Origin: an uncultured Phycicoccus sp.
Lineage (GTDB): Bacteria > Actinomycetota > Actinomycetes > Actinomycetales > Dermatophilaceae
Length of the DNA stretch: 64,000 bases
Direction: 5' to 3'
NCBI RefSeq assembly: GCF_947495705.1
Contig: NZ_CANLZR010000006.1
Span: forward strand, 23,664 to 87,663
Under the pieces are notes generated by a model. The model did not search any database. It was not told where the DNA came from and worked only from the letters and a program-made list of their open reading frames with translations. Made by a program: the position numbers and the translations under genes. The first letter of the stretch is position 1, and each line of letters begins with the position of its first letter. Below, piece by piece: positions 1 through 10,011 of the stretch.

Positions 1-74
1 GCGGCGCCGCGCGGCCGAGGATGGCGGCACCATCGTTCGCACCATCGTCGACGCCGACGCCCCGGAGGCTCCCC

Positions 75-1460
75 GTGACCGACCCGCTGCGCCACAAGAT
101 CCTGCTCGACGAGGACGAGATGCCGACGCGCTGGTACAACATCCTCGCCGACCTGCCGACCCCGCCGCCGCCGCCGCTGCACCCGGGCACCGGGCAGCCC
201 GTCGGCCCGGACGACCTCGCGGCGATCTTCCCGATGGACCTCATCGCACAGGAGGTCACCACGGAGCGCTACGTCGACATCCCCGAGGAGGTCCTCGACG
301 TCTACCGGCTGTGGCGACCCTCGCCGCTGTACCGGGCGCACCGCCTCGAGAAGGCGCTCGGGACCCCCGCCCGGATCTACTACAAGTACGAGGGCGTCTC
401 CCCCGCCGGGTCGCACAAGCCGAACACCGCCGTCCCGCAGGCCTACTACAACGCGAAGGCCGGCGTCCGCCGGCTCACCACCGAGACCGGCGCGGGCCAG
501 TGGGGAACCGCCCTGGCGTTCGCCTGTGCCCAGTTCGGCCTCGAGTGCGAGGTGTGGCAGGTCCGGGCGTCCTACGACGCCAAGCCGTACCGGCGCATCA
601 TGATCGAGACCTTCGGCGGCACGGTCCACCCGAGCCCGTCGGACCTCACCGAGGCCGGGCGCGCGATCCTCGCCGCCGACCCCGACTCCCCCGGCTCGCT
701 CGGGGTAGCGATCAGCGAGGCCGTCGAGGTCGCGGCCCAGGACCCCAGCGCCAACTACGCGCTCGGCTCGGTGCTCAACCACGTCCTCCTGCACCAGACC
801 GTCATCGGTGAGGAGGCACTGCTCCAGCTCGCGAAGGTCGGCGAGACGGTCGACCTCATCGTCGGCTGCACCGGCGGCGGCTCGAACTTCGGCGGTCTCG
901 TCTTCCCGTTCCTGCGCGAGAAGCTCGCCGCCGGGGGTGCCGGCCCCGTCATCCGGGCCGTGGAGCCGGCGTCGTGCCCCTCGCTGACCCAGGGCACGTA
1001 CGCCTACGACTTCGGCGACGTCGCGGGGCTCACGCCGATGATGAAGATGCACACCCTCGGGCACGACTTCATCCCGGACCCGATCCACGCGGGCGGGCTG
1101 CGGTACCACGGGATGAGCCCCCTCATCAGCCACCTCTACGAGGAGCGGCTCATCGAGGCCAGCGCCAAGACCCAGAAGGACTGCTTCGCCGCCGGGGTGC
1201 TCTTCGCCCGGACCGAGGGCATCGTCCCGGCGCCGGAGCCCACGCACGCCCTCGCGGCGGCGGTCGACGAGGCCATCGCCTGCATCGAGACCGGCGAGGA
1301 GAAGGTGATCCTCACGGCGCTGTGCGGCCACGGCCACCTCGACCTGCCGGCCTACGACGCCTACCTGCGCGGCGACCTCGTCGACCACACCTGGGCCGAC
1401 ACCGAGCTCCAGGAGTCCGTGGCCCGGGCCCTCACCCGGCTGCCGGCCGTGCCGGGCTGA
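75..1460 (+). CDS. trpB2: TrpB2-type tryptophan synthase beta chain
   Basis: PLP enzyme of the TrpB2 family, which makes tryptophan from indole and serine; members often stand apart from trpA, and no trpA is visible here. The PLP lysine is in AGSHKPNTA (K115) and the phosphate-binding loop is [10 protein letters not shown] near residue 270. I chose GTG at 75 because GGAG lies 7-8 bases upstream; an in-frame ATG at 21 would add an 18-residue Ser/Thr/Pro leader unlike the family. The protein is then 461 residues, slightly long for TrpB2, partly because of a proline run (TPPPPPLHP, residues 29-37). The upstream context is outside the window. The family call is strong; whether it serves biosynthesis or indole salvage cannot be told. 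Confidence 0.9.
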   Translation: MTDPLRHKILLDEDEMPTRWYNILADLPTPPPPPLHPGTGQPVGPDDLAAIFPMDLIAQEVTTERYVDIPEEVLDVYRLWRPSPLYRAHRLEKALGTPARIYYKYEGVSPAGSHKPNTAVPQAYYNAKAGVRRLTTETGAGQWGTALAFACAQFGLECEVWQVRASYDAKPYRRIMIETFGGTVHPSPSDLTEAGRAILAADPDSPGSLGVAISEAVEVAAQDPSANYALGSVLNHVLLHQTVIGEEALLQLAKVGETVDLIVGCTGGGSNFGGLVFPFLREKLAAGGAGPVIRAVEPASCPSLTQGTYAYDFGDVAGLTPMMKMHTLGHDFIPDPIHAGGLRYHGMSPLISHLYEERLIEASAKTQKDCFAAGVLFARTEGIVPAPEPTHALAAAVDEAIACIETGEEKVILTALCGHGHLDLPAYDAYLRGDLVDHTWADTELQESVARALTRLPAVPG

Positions 1461-1463
1461 CCC

Positions 1464-1487
1464 GCCCGGGTCGGTGCGCTCCCGGGC
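1464..1487. terminator. Hairpin between convergent trpB2 and phosphoesterase genes
   Basis: Inverted repeat GCCCGGG / CCCGGGC with a 10-base loop fills the 31-base gap between the two stop codons. There is no U tract, as is usual for GC-rich actinobacterial terminators. It could serve both strands. Confidence 0.5.
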
Positions 1488-1491
1488 GCCG

Positions 1492-2571
1492 TCACGGTCG
1501 GCGCAGCTCGACGGTGTCCGAGAACGCCGCGCCCTCCACGGCCTCGAAGGTCGCGGTCAGCGTGTCGGGTCGCACCGTCACCGCCAGCGAGCCGTGGGCG
1601 GGGTTCTCGTTGGCCGCGCTGACCGCCCGGAAGTACGGGCGTTCCGGGTCCCCCGGCGAGGAGTCGCGCAGGGACTTCCCGCCGGTTCCGACGGTGATGA
1701 AGGTCGTGCCCCCCGACGGGGCGAGGCAGCCCGGCTCGTACCGGCCTGGCTCGATCCTCGGGCAGCCCGCCCCCAGCGCCAGCGCTGCGGAGCGCTGGTA
1801 CATGTGCTCGTGGCCGGTGAGGACGAGGTCGACCCCTTCCCGGACGAGGAGGTTCGTCAGGTCGGGTCCCGGGTCGCAGTCGTACTTGCCCACCGACAGG
1901 CAGGGCTTGTGCATACCGACGACGAGCCAGGGCACGCCGGTCGCCCGGGCCGAGCGGATCGCGTCCTCGGTCCACCGGTAGTGCTCGGTGCCCTCGGCGT
2001 AGGACAGGTGGCCCTGGCCGAAGTCGAGGCCGGGCGAGACCAGAACGACCCGCACGAGGGGGCGCCCGGCCGGGAGGTCGACGTACCACTGCCGCCCGTA
2101 GTCGCCGACGAGGCCGGGCAGCCGGTTCGGGAGGCAGGCCGTGAAGGCGTCGATGACCCCGTTCGGCCCGTCGTCGTCGTGGTTCCCCGCGACGATCTGG
2201 AACGGGTACTCCGCGCCGAGCCGGTCCGTGACGAACCGGCACCACTGCGCCTCGGCCCCGGTGTCCCCGTACGACAGGTCACCGACGGCCAGGGTGAGGT
2301 CGTCCTGGCGGGCGGCGATGCTCTCGAGCACCGCGGACGCCGACCCGCCGTCCCCCACGTCCCCGAGCACCGACAGGCGCAGCTCACCGGCGGGCGGCGT
2401 GGCCGTCGGCCCGGTCGGGGCCGGCTCGGTCGGGCTCGGCACAGCGGCGGACGGCGAGGTGGGGCTCGACGACACCGCCGGGACGGGTGGGTCGGGCGCG
2501 CAGCCCACCAGCGCCGCGCCGACGACCACCGCCGCCGCGGCCCTTCCCGCTGCGGACAGCCGGGGCCCCAT
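1492..2571 (-). CDS. Secreted lipoprotein metallophosphoesterase
   Basis: Calcineurin-like/purple-acid-phosphatase-like hydrolase with a two-metal centre. Visible metal motifs in order are LGDVGDG (residues 69-75), VGDLSYGD (96-103), GNHDDD (129-134), GMHKPC and a C-terminal GHEHMYQR. The N terminus is a lipoprotein signal ending in ALVGC (C24), followed by a Pro/Ser/Thr-rich linker of about 35 residues, so the enzyme should be anchored outside the membrane. The 359-residue product starts at the ATG at 2571; longer in-frame versions have Arg/Pro-rich non-signal N termini. A weak -10 (CATACT) lies 6 bases upstream, so the mRNA may be leaderless. Substrate unknown; it could act on phosphomonoesters or diesters. 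Confidence 0.82.
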   Translation of the reverse strand: MGPRLSAAGRAAAAVVVGAALVGCAPDPPVPAVSSSPTSPSAAVPSPTEPAPTGPTATPPAGELRLSVLGDVGDGGSASAVLESIAARQDDLTLAVGDLSYGDTGAEAQWCRFVTDRLGAEYPFQIVAGNHDDDGPNGVIDAFTACLPNRLPGLVGDYGRQWYVDLPAGRPLVRVVLVSPGLDFGQGHLSYAEGTEHYRWTEDAIRSARATGVPWLVVGMHKPCLSVGKYDCDPGPDLTNLLVREGVDLVLTGHEHMYQRSAALALGAGCPRIEPGRYEPGCLAPSGGTTFITVGTGGKSLRDSSPGDPERPYFRAVSAANENPAHGSLAVTVRPDTLTATFEAVEGAAFSDTVELRRP

Positions 2572-2577
2572 CCCCGG

Positions 2578-2583
2578 AGTATG
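2578..2583 (-). promoter_or_regulatory. Weak -10 (CATACT) for the phosphoesterase gene
   Basis: CATACT on the minus strand sits 6 bases before the ATG at 2571. It keeps the A2 and T6 of TAnnnT but lacks T1. No clear -35 element. Confidence 0.3.
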
Positions 2584-2632
2584 GTCCACCGGCATGCCCC
2601 GGGGCCAGGGTGACGGTGGCGCGGGAGGCCCG

Positions 2633-3541
2633 TCAGGTCGGCTCGAGGCACGGCTGGGAGGCGTACCGTTCCGCCTCCTCGACGACCCGGCGCAGGGTGC
2701 GCCCGACCAGGTCCGGGTCGGCGTCGAAGCGCCGGAACCGCGGCACGACGCTCGTCTCCAGCCACCGCCACCGGTCCTCGAACCGGGTGACTCGCGGCAC
2801 CGTCCGGGTCCGGACCGCACCGGAGAACCCCCGCGTGAGCGAGTACAGCGAGAAGGACGTGAAGTACCTGACCTCCTGGCGGAGACCGCGCACCTCGAAC
2901 GTCGTCGTCGAGCCCATCGAGATCAGCCGGGCGAAGGTCCCGGACAGGCGGTCGAAGAGCGGCTGCACCACGGCGCGCTGCTCGTGCTGGAGCAGGGCGA
3001 GGTTCCCGGCCCAGACCAGGTCGGCGGCCGCCCGGCGCGCAGCGTCCGTGGCCGTCTCGTCCGCCAGGACCACCCGCCCCCGGTCGATCGCCTCGAAGGC
3101 CGTGAGCAGCGGCGCCCGCTCGGGATACGGGCCGAGCAGCCGCCGCAGCGTCCCGATCCCGTCCTGGGCGCCGAGATAGGCGAGGTGGACCCACACGATG
3201 TCGTCGTAGATCGCGTTGTTGACCTCGCGCATGGTGTTCGCGTCGTCGGTCAGCATCCGCCGGCGGCTCAGGCTGCGGGGAAGGTCCACGTAGCCGGTGC
3301 GGTCCGCGTCGAGGCGGAACGGGTAGAGCACGAGGCGGACGTGGTGCGACGCGATCGCGGCCATGGCCGCCCACTTGAAGTACGTGGGCTGCTGGGAGTG
3401 GAGCCAGGCGTAGCGGGAGGAGATCTCCATGTTGCGGTGGAACGTGCAGCACGGGGGGCTCAGCAGCGCGTCGGCCGCGGCCCGCCAGCCCGCCACGGTG
3501 TCCGGGGCGCCGCCCGCGAGCGTGCGGTCCACAGCTCCCAC
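2633..3541 (-). CDS. Unrecognised protein, 302 aa, possibly DUF2515-like
   Basis: I do not recognise this protein with certainty. It is soluble, without signal peptide or clear membrane segment, and rich in Arg, Trp and aromatic residues. A segment near the N terminus (CCTFHRNMEISSRYAWL, then PTYFKWAAMAAIASH) has the N-x-x-R-x-Y...W...A...S pattern that I associate with DUF2515, but the match is from memory and weak. The GTG start at 3541 is preceded by GAGAAGGG about 9 bases upstream. It lies 61 bases upstream of the phosphoesterase gene on the same strand, so the two could be co-transcribed. Codon use matches the neighbours, so it looks like a real native gene. No function is proposed. Confidence 0.7.
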   Translation of the reverse strand: MGAVDRTLAGGAPDTVAGWRAAADALLSPPCCTFHRNMEISSRYAWLHSQQPTYFKWAAMAAIASHHVRLVLYPFRLDADRTGYVDLPRSLSRRRMLTDDANTMREVNNAIYDDIVWVHLAYLGAQDGIGTLRRLLGPYPERAPLLTAFEAIDRGRVVLADETATDAARRAAADLVWAGNLALLQHEQRAVVQPLFDRLSGTFARLISMGSTTTFEVRGLRQEVRYFTSFSLYSLTRGFSGAVRTRTVPRVTRFEDRWRWLETSVVPRFRRFDADPDLVGRTLRRVVEEAERYASQPCLEPT

Positions 3542-3657
3542 GGTCGGCCACCCTTCTCGCTGACGGGCACCACGCTCCGGGGCGCCGGACGTCCACTCCA
3601 GTCTGCGCCCCGCAGGCTCGGTCGCACCACGACCGGGTCCTTACGGTCCGCCGACGT

Positions 3658-5256
3658 TCAGGCCAGGGTGATGAGCTCCTTGTAGTCCGCGCCCCAGAGG
3701 TCCTCGACCCCGTCGGGCAGCAGCAGGATGCGCTCGGGCTCCAGCGCGTCCACGGCTCCCTCGTCGTGGGTGACGAGCACGACCGCGCCCTCGTAGGTGC
3801 TCAGCGCCCCGAGGATCTCGTCGCGGGAGGCCGGGTCCAGGTTGTTCGTCGGCTCGTCGAGCAGCAGGACGTTGGCCGAGGACACGACGAGCAGGGCCAG
3901 CGACAGCCGCGTCTTCTCGCCGCCGGAGAGCACCCCGGCCGGCTTGAGGGCGTCGTCACCGCTGAAGAGGAACGACCCGAGGACCTTGCGCACCTCGGTC
4001 TCGCCGAGGTCCGGCGCGGCCGACTTCATGTTCTCGAGCACGGTCCGGTCGACGTCGAGGTTCTCGTGCTCCTGGGCGTAGTAGCCGAGCTTGAGCCCGT
4101 GCCCGGGCTCGACCTGCCCGGTGTCGGGCTGGTCGACTCCGGCCAGCAGCCGCAGCAGGGTGGTCTTCCCGGCCCCGTTGAGCCCGAGGACGACGACGCG
4201 CGAGCCCCGGTCGATGGCGAGGTCGACGTCCGTGAAGACCTCGGCGGAGCCGTACGAGCGGGACAGCCCGGTGGCGCGCAGCGGGGTCTTGCCGCACGGC
4301 GAGGGCTTGGGGAAGCGGAGCCGGGCCACCTTGTCGTGGGCCCGCTCGGCCTCCAGGCCGGACATGAGCCGCTCGGCCCGCCGCGCCATGTTCTGGGCGG
4401 CCACCGTCTTGGTCGCCTTCGCGCGCATCTTGTCGGACTGCGCCATGAGGGCCGAGGCCTTCTTCTCGGCGTTGGCCCGCTCGCGCTTGCGGCGCCGCTC
4501 GTCGGTCTCGCGCTGCTGGAGGTAGGCCTTCCAGCCGAGGTTGTACTGGTCCAGCTCGCCGCGGTTGGCGTCGAGGTGGAAGACCTTGTTGACGACGACC
4601 CCCAGGAGGTCGACGTCGTGGCTGATGATGACGAGACCGCCCCTGTAGCCCTTGAGGTGGTCCCGCAACCAGACGATCGAGTCGGCGTCGAGGTGGTTCG
4701 TCGGCTCGTCGAGCAGCAGTGTCTCGGCGCCCGAGAAGAGGATGCGGGTGAGCTCGACGCGGCGCCGCTGCCCGCCGGACAGGGTGCCGATCTCCTGGTC
4801 GAGGTGCCGCTCCTCCAGGCCGAGGGCGGCCGCGATCTGCGCGGCCTCGGACTCGGCGGCGTAGCCGCCGGCGGCGGTGAACTCGGCGTCGAGCCGGCCG
4901 TAGCGGCGCATCGCGCGCTCCTGCTTCTCGCCGGTCTCGGTGGCCATCGCCTGCTCGGCGGCCCGTAGGTCGCGGACGATGGTGTCCAGGCCCCGCGCCG
5001 ACAGCACCCGGTCGCGCGCCGACACGTGCAGGTCACCGGTCCTGGGGTCCTGCGGCAGGTACCCCACCTCGCCGGAGCGGGTGATGGTGCCGGCCGCCGG
5101 CTGGGTGACCCCGGCCAGGGTCTTGGTGAGGGTCGTCTTGCCCGCGCCGTTGCGACCGACGAGGCCGATCCGGTCGCCCGGGGCCACGCGGAAGGTCGCA
5201 CCGTCCAGGAGCAGGCGGGAGCCCGCTCGCAGCTCGACGGAGGCAGCGGTGAGCAC
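3658..5256 (-). CDS. ABC-F family ATPase (ribosome-associated)
   Basis: Two ABC ATPase domains on one chain with no membrane domain, as in ABC-F proteins, which act on the ribosome E site to relieve stalling or give antibiotic protection. The first Walker A is GRNGAGKT (34-41) with signature LSGGQRRRVEL; the second is GLNGAGKTT with signature LSGGEKTRLSL. Between them is a highly charged linker (about 240-320) rich in Lys, Arg and Glu, the usual P-site tRNA-interaction motif. I chose GTG at 5256, giving 532 residues, because GAAGGAC lies just upstream; an ATG at 5295 is also in frame. It is divergent from the zinc peptidase and shares a bidirectional -10 with it. The subfamily (housekeeping versus resistance) is not resolved. 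Confidence 0.9.
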   Translation of the reverse strand: MLTAASVELRAGSRLLLDGATFRVAPGDRIGLVGRNGAGKTTLTKTLAGVTQPAAGTITRSGEVGYLPQDPRTGDLHVSARDRVLSARGLDTIVRDLRAAEQAMATETGEKQERAMRRYGRLDAEFTAAGGYAAESEAAQIAAALGLEERHLDQEIGTLSGGQRRRVELTRILFSGAETLLLDEPTNHLDADSIVWLRDHLKGYRGGLVIISHDVDLLGVVVNKVFHLDANRGELDQYNLGWKAYLQQRETDERRRKRERANAEKKASALMAQSDKMRAKATKTVAAQNMARRAERLMSGLEAERAHDKVARLRFPKPSPCGKTPLRATGLSRSYGSAEVFTDVDLAIDRGSRVVVLGLNGAGKTTLLRLLAGVDQPDTGQVEPGHGLKLGYYAQEHENLDVDRTVLENMKSAAPDLGETEVRKVLGSFLFSGDDALKPAGVLSGGEKTRLSLALLVVSSANVLLLDEPTNNLDPASRDEILGALSTYEGAVVLVTHDEGAVDALEPERILLLPDGVEDLWGADYKELITLA

Positions 5257-5331
5257 GGCAGGGTCCTTCGGGTCGGGGTCTGCGCACACGGACATGGGCA
5301 GCGGAGGGGCCCACCGGCGCGCGGTCCCCCC

Positions 5332-5338
5332 TAGTCTA
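5332..5338. promoter_or_regulatory. Overlapping divergent -10 hexamers
   Basis: The 7-base sequence TAGTCTA reads TAGTCT on the plus strand (5332-5337) and TAGACT on the minus strand (5338-5333), both fitting TAnnnT. The plus copy would start the zinc peptidase mRNA about 40 bases before its ATG; the minus copy would give the ABC-F mRNA a leader of about 70 bases. Confidence 0.5.
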
Positions 5339-5386
5339 AGGCGGGCCGGGGACTGCTCCGGTACGAAGGACCACGGAGGCCGCGGG

Positions 5387-6301
5387 ATGAGCTTCAACGA
5401 GAACGTCACGCTCGACACCTCACAGGTGCGCTCGGGCGGGGGCGGGGGCGGCCCGGGCGGCCTCGTCGTGGGCGGCGGGCTCGGCGGCATCGTCCTGCTC
5501 ATCGTCGCGATGATCTTCGGGATCGACCCGTCGTCCATCCCCACCGGGGGCGGCCAGCTGGACCCCGGGCAGGTCCAGGCCGGCGGTGAGCAGGACGCGA
5601 ACGCGTTCTCGGAGTGCCGCACCGGGGCCGACGCCAACGCCAACGTCGAGTGCCGGGTCATCGGGACCGTCAACTCGGTGCAGGCGTTCTGGGAGGGCGA
5701 GCTCTCCCGCTCCAAGTACCGCTGGCAGCAGACCCCCACCGTCCTGTACAGCGGCTCCACCCAGTCCGGGTGTGGCACGGCGAGCAACCAGGTCGGCCCC
5801 TTCTACTGCCCCCTCGACAAGAGCGTGTACATCGACGCGAGCTTCTTCGACCTGCTCACCTCGCGGTTCGGGGCCGACGACGGCGCCCTGGCCCAGGAGT
5901 ACGTCGTCGCCCACGAGTACGGGCACGCCCTCCAGGACCAGCTCGGCCTGCTCGGCCGGGCCCAGCAGGACCCCCAGGGCGCGGAGTCGGGGGCCGTCCG
6001 GATCGAGCTGATGGCGGACTGCCTCGCCGGGGTGTGGGCCCAGCACGCGAGCGCCGTGCCCGACGAGGACACCGGCACGCCCTTCCTCAAGCCGCTGACC
6101 GACGCCGACATCGCCTCCGCGCTGTCCGCGGCAGCGGCGGTCGGCGACGACAGCATCCAGGAGGCCACCTCCGGCCAGGTCAACCCGGAGTCGTGGACGC
6201 ACGGGTCCTCGGAGGCCCGCCAGCAGTGGTTCATGCGCGGCTTCCAGACCGGGGACCTCAACCGGTGCGACACCTTCGCCGTCGGGTCGGTCTACGAGTG
6301 A
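5387..6301 (+). CDS. ypfJ: Membrane-anchored neutral zinc metallopeptidase (YpfJ family)
   Basis: Member of the YpfJ/KPN_02809 putative zinc peptidase family. A Gly-rich N terminus leads into one membrane segment (about 24-45), then an extracytoplasmic peptidase domain. The zinc site is HEYGH (176-180), with a third ligand likely in IELMADCLAG (E207). Three cysteines (77, 89, 129) and C141 could form disulfides outside the cell. The 304-residue length is normal for the family. The ATG start has GGAGG at 5375-5379, 7 bases upstream. The gene is divergent from the ABC-F gene and convergent with the acVLRF1 gene, ending inside a shared hairpin. Physiological substrates of this family are not established. 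Confidence 0.9.
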   Translation: MSFNENVTLDTSQVRSGGGGGGPGGLVVGGGLGGIVLLIVAMIFGIDPSSIPTGGGQLDPGQVQAGGEQDANAFSECRTGADANANVECRVIGTVNSVQAFWEGELSRSKYRWQQTPTVLYSGSTQSGCGTASNQVGPFYCPLDKSVYIDASFFDLLTSRFGADDGALAQEYVVAHEYGHALQDQLGLLGRAQQDPQGAESGAVRIELMADCLAGVWAQHASAVPDEDTGTPFLKPLTDADIASALSAAAAVGDDSIQEATSGQVNPESWTHGSSEARQQWFMRGFQTGDLNRCDTFAVGSVYE

Positions 6302-6316
6302 CCCTGCGGGTCACTC
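6296..6316. terminator. Symmetric hairpin containing both convergent stop codons
   Basis: GAGTGACCC-TGC-GGGTCACTC is a perfect 9-bp stem with a 3-base loop. Each arm encodes the last Glu codon and TGA stop of one gene: the peptidase on plus, acVLRF1 on minus. It is probably a bidirectional terminator. Confidence 0.6.
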
Positions 6317-6832
6317 CTCGATGGTGACCAGGACCGCACGAGCGCGCCGGAGCGCCTCCTCGAGCACCGCGAACCTGGGGTCCGGCAGGTCGTAGAGCTC
6401 GCGCCGGGGCAGGTCCCGCAGCTCCGCGAGGCGGTCGTCCTCCAGGACGGCCTCGGCCAGGGCGCGGTCGCCCCCGAGGACGAGCCCGCGCGCCCCGCTC
6501 CCCCGCAGCAGCCGCACCGCGTGCTCGGCGACCGCACCGACGAGCTCGTCGGCCTGGTTGGCGCGTCGACGCGCGAACCGCTGCTGGCTCCACCCGCCGG
6601 CGGCGGTCCTGGACTGCACGTACCGGGTGCCCGCCTTGTGCGACGTCAGCCGGCCCCCGGCGGCCGTGCCCGTGGCGTAGCCGCCGCGCCGGACGAGCAG
6701 GAGCGCCAGCGGGTCGTGCTCGAAACGCGAGACCCCGACGACCCGCTGGGGGCCGTCGGGGTTGTTCGCGTCGAAGCGCTCGCGCCACCGGTCGTACCGC
6801 TCGGGTGCGACCTCGACGGCGCGGGTGCCCAC
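6311..6832 (-). CDS. acVLRF1-type peptidyl-tRNA hydrolase (Vms1/eRF1-like)
   Basis: A 173-residue protein of the actinobacterial Vms1-like release factor 1 family, related to eukaryotic Vms1/ANKZF1 and eRF1, which hydrolyse peptidyl-tRNA on stalled large ribosomal subunits. The catalytic loop equivalent to the eRF1 GGQ is visible as GGWSQQRFARRR (79-90), with Q83/Q84 as the likely catalytic glutamine and a basic patch behind it; KAGTRYVQSR (66-75) precedes it. The GTG start at 6832 is 2 bases after the sufT stop, so it is the last gene of the suf operon and translation is probably coupled. No membrane or signal sequence. A role in rescuing stalled ribosomes is inferred from the family; the link to Fe-S assembly is contextual only. 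Confidence 0.8.
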   Translation of the reverse strand: MGTRAVEVAPERYDRWRERFDANNPDGPQRVVGVSRFEHDPLALLLVRRGGYATGTAAGGRLTSHKAGTRYVQSRTAAGGWSQQRFARRRANQADELVGAVAEHAVRLLRGSGARGLVLGGDRALAEAVLEDDRLAELRDLPRRELYDLPDPRFAVLEEALRRARAVLVTIEE

Positions 6833-6834
6833 GC

Positions 6835-7161
6835 TCAGATGTTGAAGCCGAGGGCGCGCAGCTGCTCGCGGCCGTCGTCGGTGATCTTGTCCGGGCCCCA
6901 CGGGGGCATCCAGACCCAGTTGATGCGGTGGCCGGTGACGAGGCCCTCGAGGGTCTGCGCCACCTGGTCCTCGATGACGTCGGTCAGCGGGCAGGCCGCG
7001 GACGTGAGGGTCATGTCGATGACGGCGTGGTTCTGCGGGTCGACGGTGATCCCGTAGACGAGGCCGAGGTCGACGACGTTGATCCCGAGCTCGGGGTCGA
7101 CGACGTCGCGCATGGCCTCCTCGACGTCCGCGACGTTGGCTGGCGTGGTGGTCTGGGTCAC
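6835..7161 (-). CDS. sufT: SufT-like DUF59 Fe-S assembly factor
   Basis: Small (108 aa) DUF59/MIP18-type protein that helps mature Fe-S proteins downstream of the SUF scaffold. It carries the family signature DPELGINVVDLGLVY (22-36) and the reactive-cysteine segment TSAACPLTDVI (C57). The GTG start overlaps the sufU stop as GTGA, indicating translational coupling. The sequence is compact, without extensions. Its place after sufU is typical of actinobacterial suf operons. Confidence 0.93.
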   Translation of the reverse strand: MTQTTTPANVADVEEAMRDVVDPELGINVVDLGLVYGITVDPQNHAVIDMTLTSAACPLTDVIEDQVAQTLEGLVTGHRINWVWMPPWGPDKITDDGREQLRALGFNI

Positions 7162-7603
7162 TGCTTCGCTCCTTCGGCCTGGTACAGGGCATCGGTGAAC
7201 GCGGCCCACGAGAGGAGGGCGCACTTGACGCGGGCGGGGTACTTCGCGACGCCGGAGAGCGCGACGCCGTCGCCGATCTCGTCCTCGTCGCCGGGGTCCG
7301 CACCCTTGCTCGTCAGCATCCGGCGCATCGCCTCGTAGGTGGCGCGGGCGTGCGCGACGCTGCGCCCGGTGACCTCCTCGGCGAGGATCGAGGCGGAGGC
7401 GACGCTGATGGAGCAGCCCATCGAGTCGTACGAGACGTCCTCGACGACCGCGTCCGGCCCGGTGCCGGCGACGCGGACCCGCAGGGTCACCTCGTCGCCG
7501 CACGTCGGGTTGACCTGGTGGCTCTGGGCGTCGAACGGCTCGCGCAGGCCCGCCCGGACCGGGTTCTTGTAGTGGTCGAGGATCAGCTCCTGGTACAGGT
7601 CCA

Positions 7604-7604
<1 letters not shown>
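7158..7604 (-). CDS. sufU: SufU zinc-dependent sulfurtransferase
   Basis: Partner of the cysteine desulfurase SufS: it takes persulfide sulfur from SufS and passes it to the SufBCD scaffold. The expected zinc/acceptor residues are all present: C35 and D37 in NPTCGDEV, C64 in DSMGCSIS and C128 in RVKCALLSW. The insert between the second and third cysteines marks SufU rather than IscU. The 148-residue length is normal. Its ATG overlaps the last base of the sufS stop, so it should be made with SufS. Confidence 0.95.
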
Positions 7605-9663
<2,059 letters not shown>

Positions 9664-9669
9664 GGCAGC

Positions 9670-10011
9670 TCAGCTCTCTTCGGACAGGGCGACATGGACG
9701 TCGTCGCCCTCGATACGGACGGTGTGGACGGCGATGGGCTCGGTGGCGGGCAGCCCGGTGGGCCGGCCGGTGAGCAGGTCGAAGCGCGAGCCGTGCAGCC
9801 AGCACTCGAGGGTGCAGCCGTCGAGCTCGCCCTCGGACAGCGAGACGTTGGCGTGGCTGCACGTGTCGTCGACGCAGTGGACCGCGCCGTCCTCGGTGCG
9901 GACCAGGGCGACCCGGCGGCCGTGGATGTCGGCGGCCGCGGCCCCGACGGCGGGGAGCTCGTCGAGGGCGCAGACCCGCACGAATCCCTGTTCGGTCAGC
10001 TGCTCGCTCAT
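9670..10011 (-). CDS. Rieske-type ferredoxin in the suf operon
   Basis: A 113-residue soluble [2Fe-2S] Rieske ferredoxin resembling the ferredoxin subunits of non-heme oxygenases. The ligands are in DTCSHAN (Cys-x-His) and ECWLHGSRF (Cys-x2-His). There is no signal peptide, so it is cytoplasmic. Its ATG overlaps the sufD stop as ATGA and sufC follows 6 bases later, so it is firmly inside the assembly operon, as in many actinobacteria. It may deliver electrons for cluster assembly, but that role is inference. Confidence 0.92.
   Translation of the reverse strand: MSEQLTEQGFVRVCALDELPAVGAAAADIHGRRVALVRTEDGAVHCVDDTCSHANVSLSEGELDGCTLECWLHGSRFDLLTGRPTGLPATEPIAVHTVRIEGDDVHVALSEES

Noticed and set aside
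21..74. Upstream ATG for trpB2
   Set aside because: The 18 added residues are Ser/Thr/Pro only, and a GTG at 75 has a better SD.
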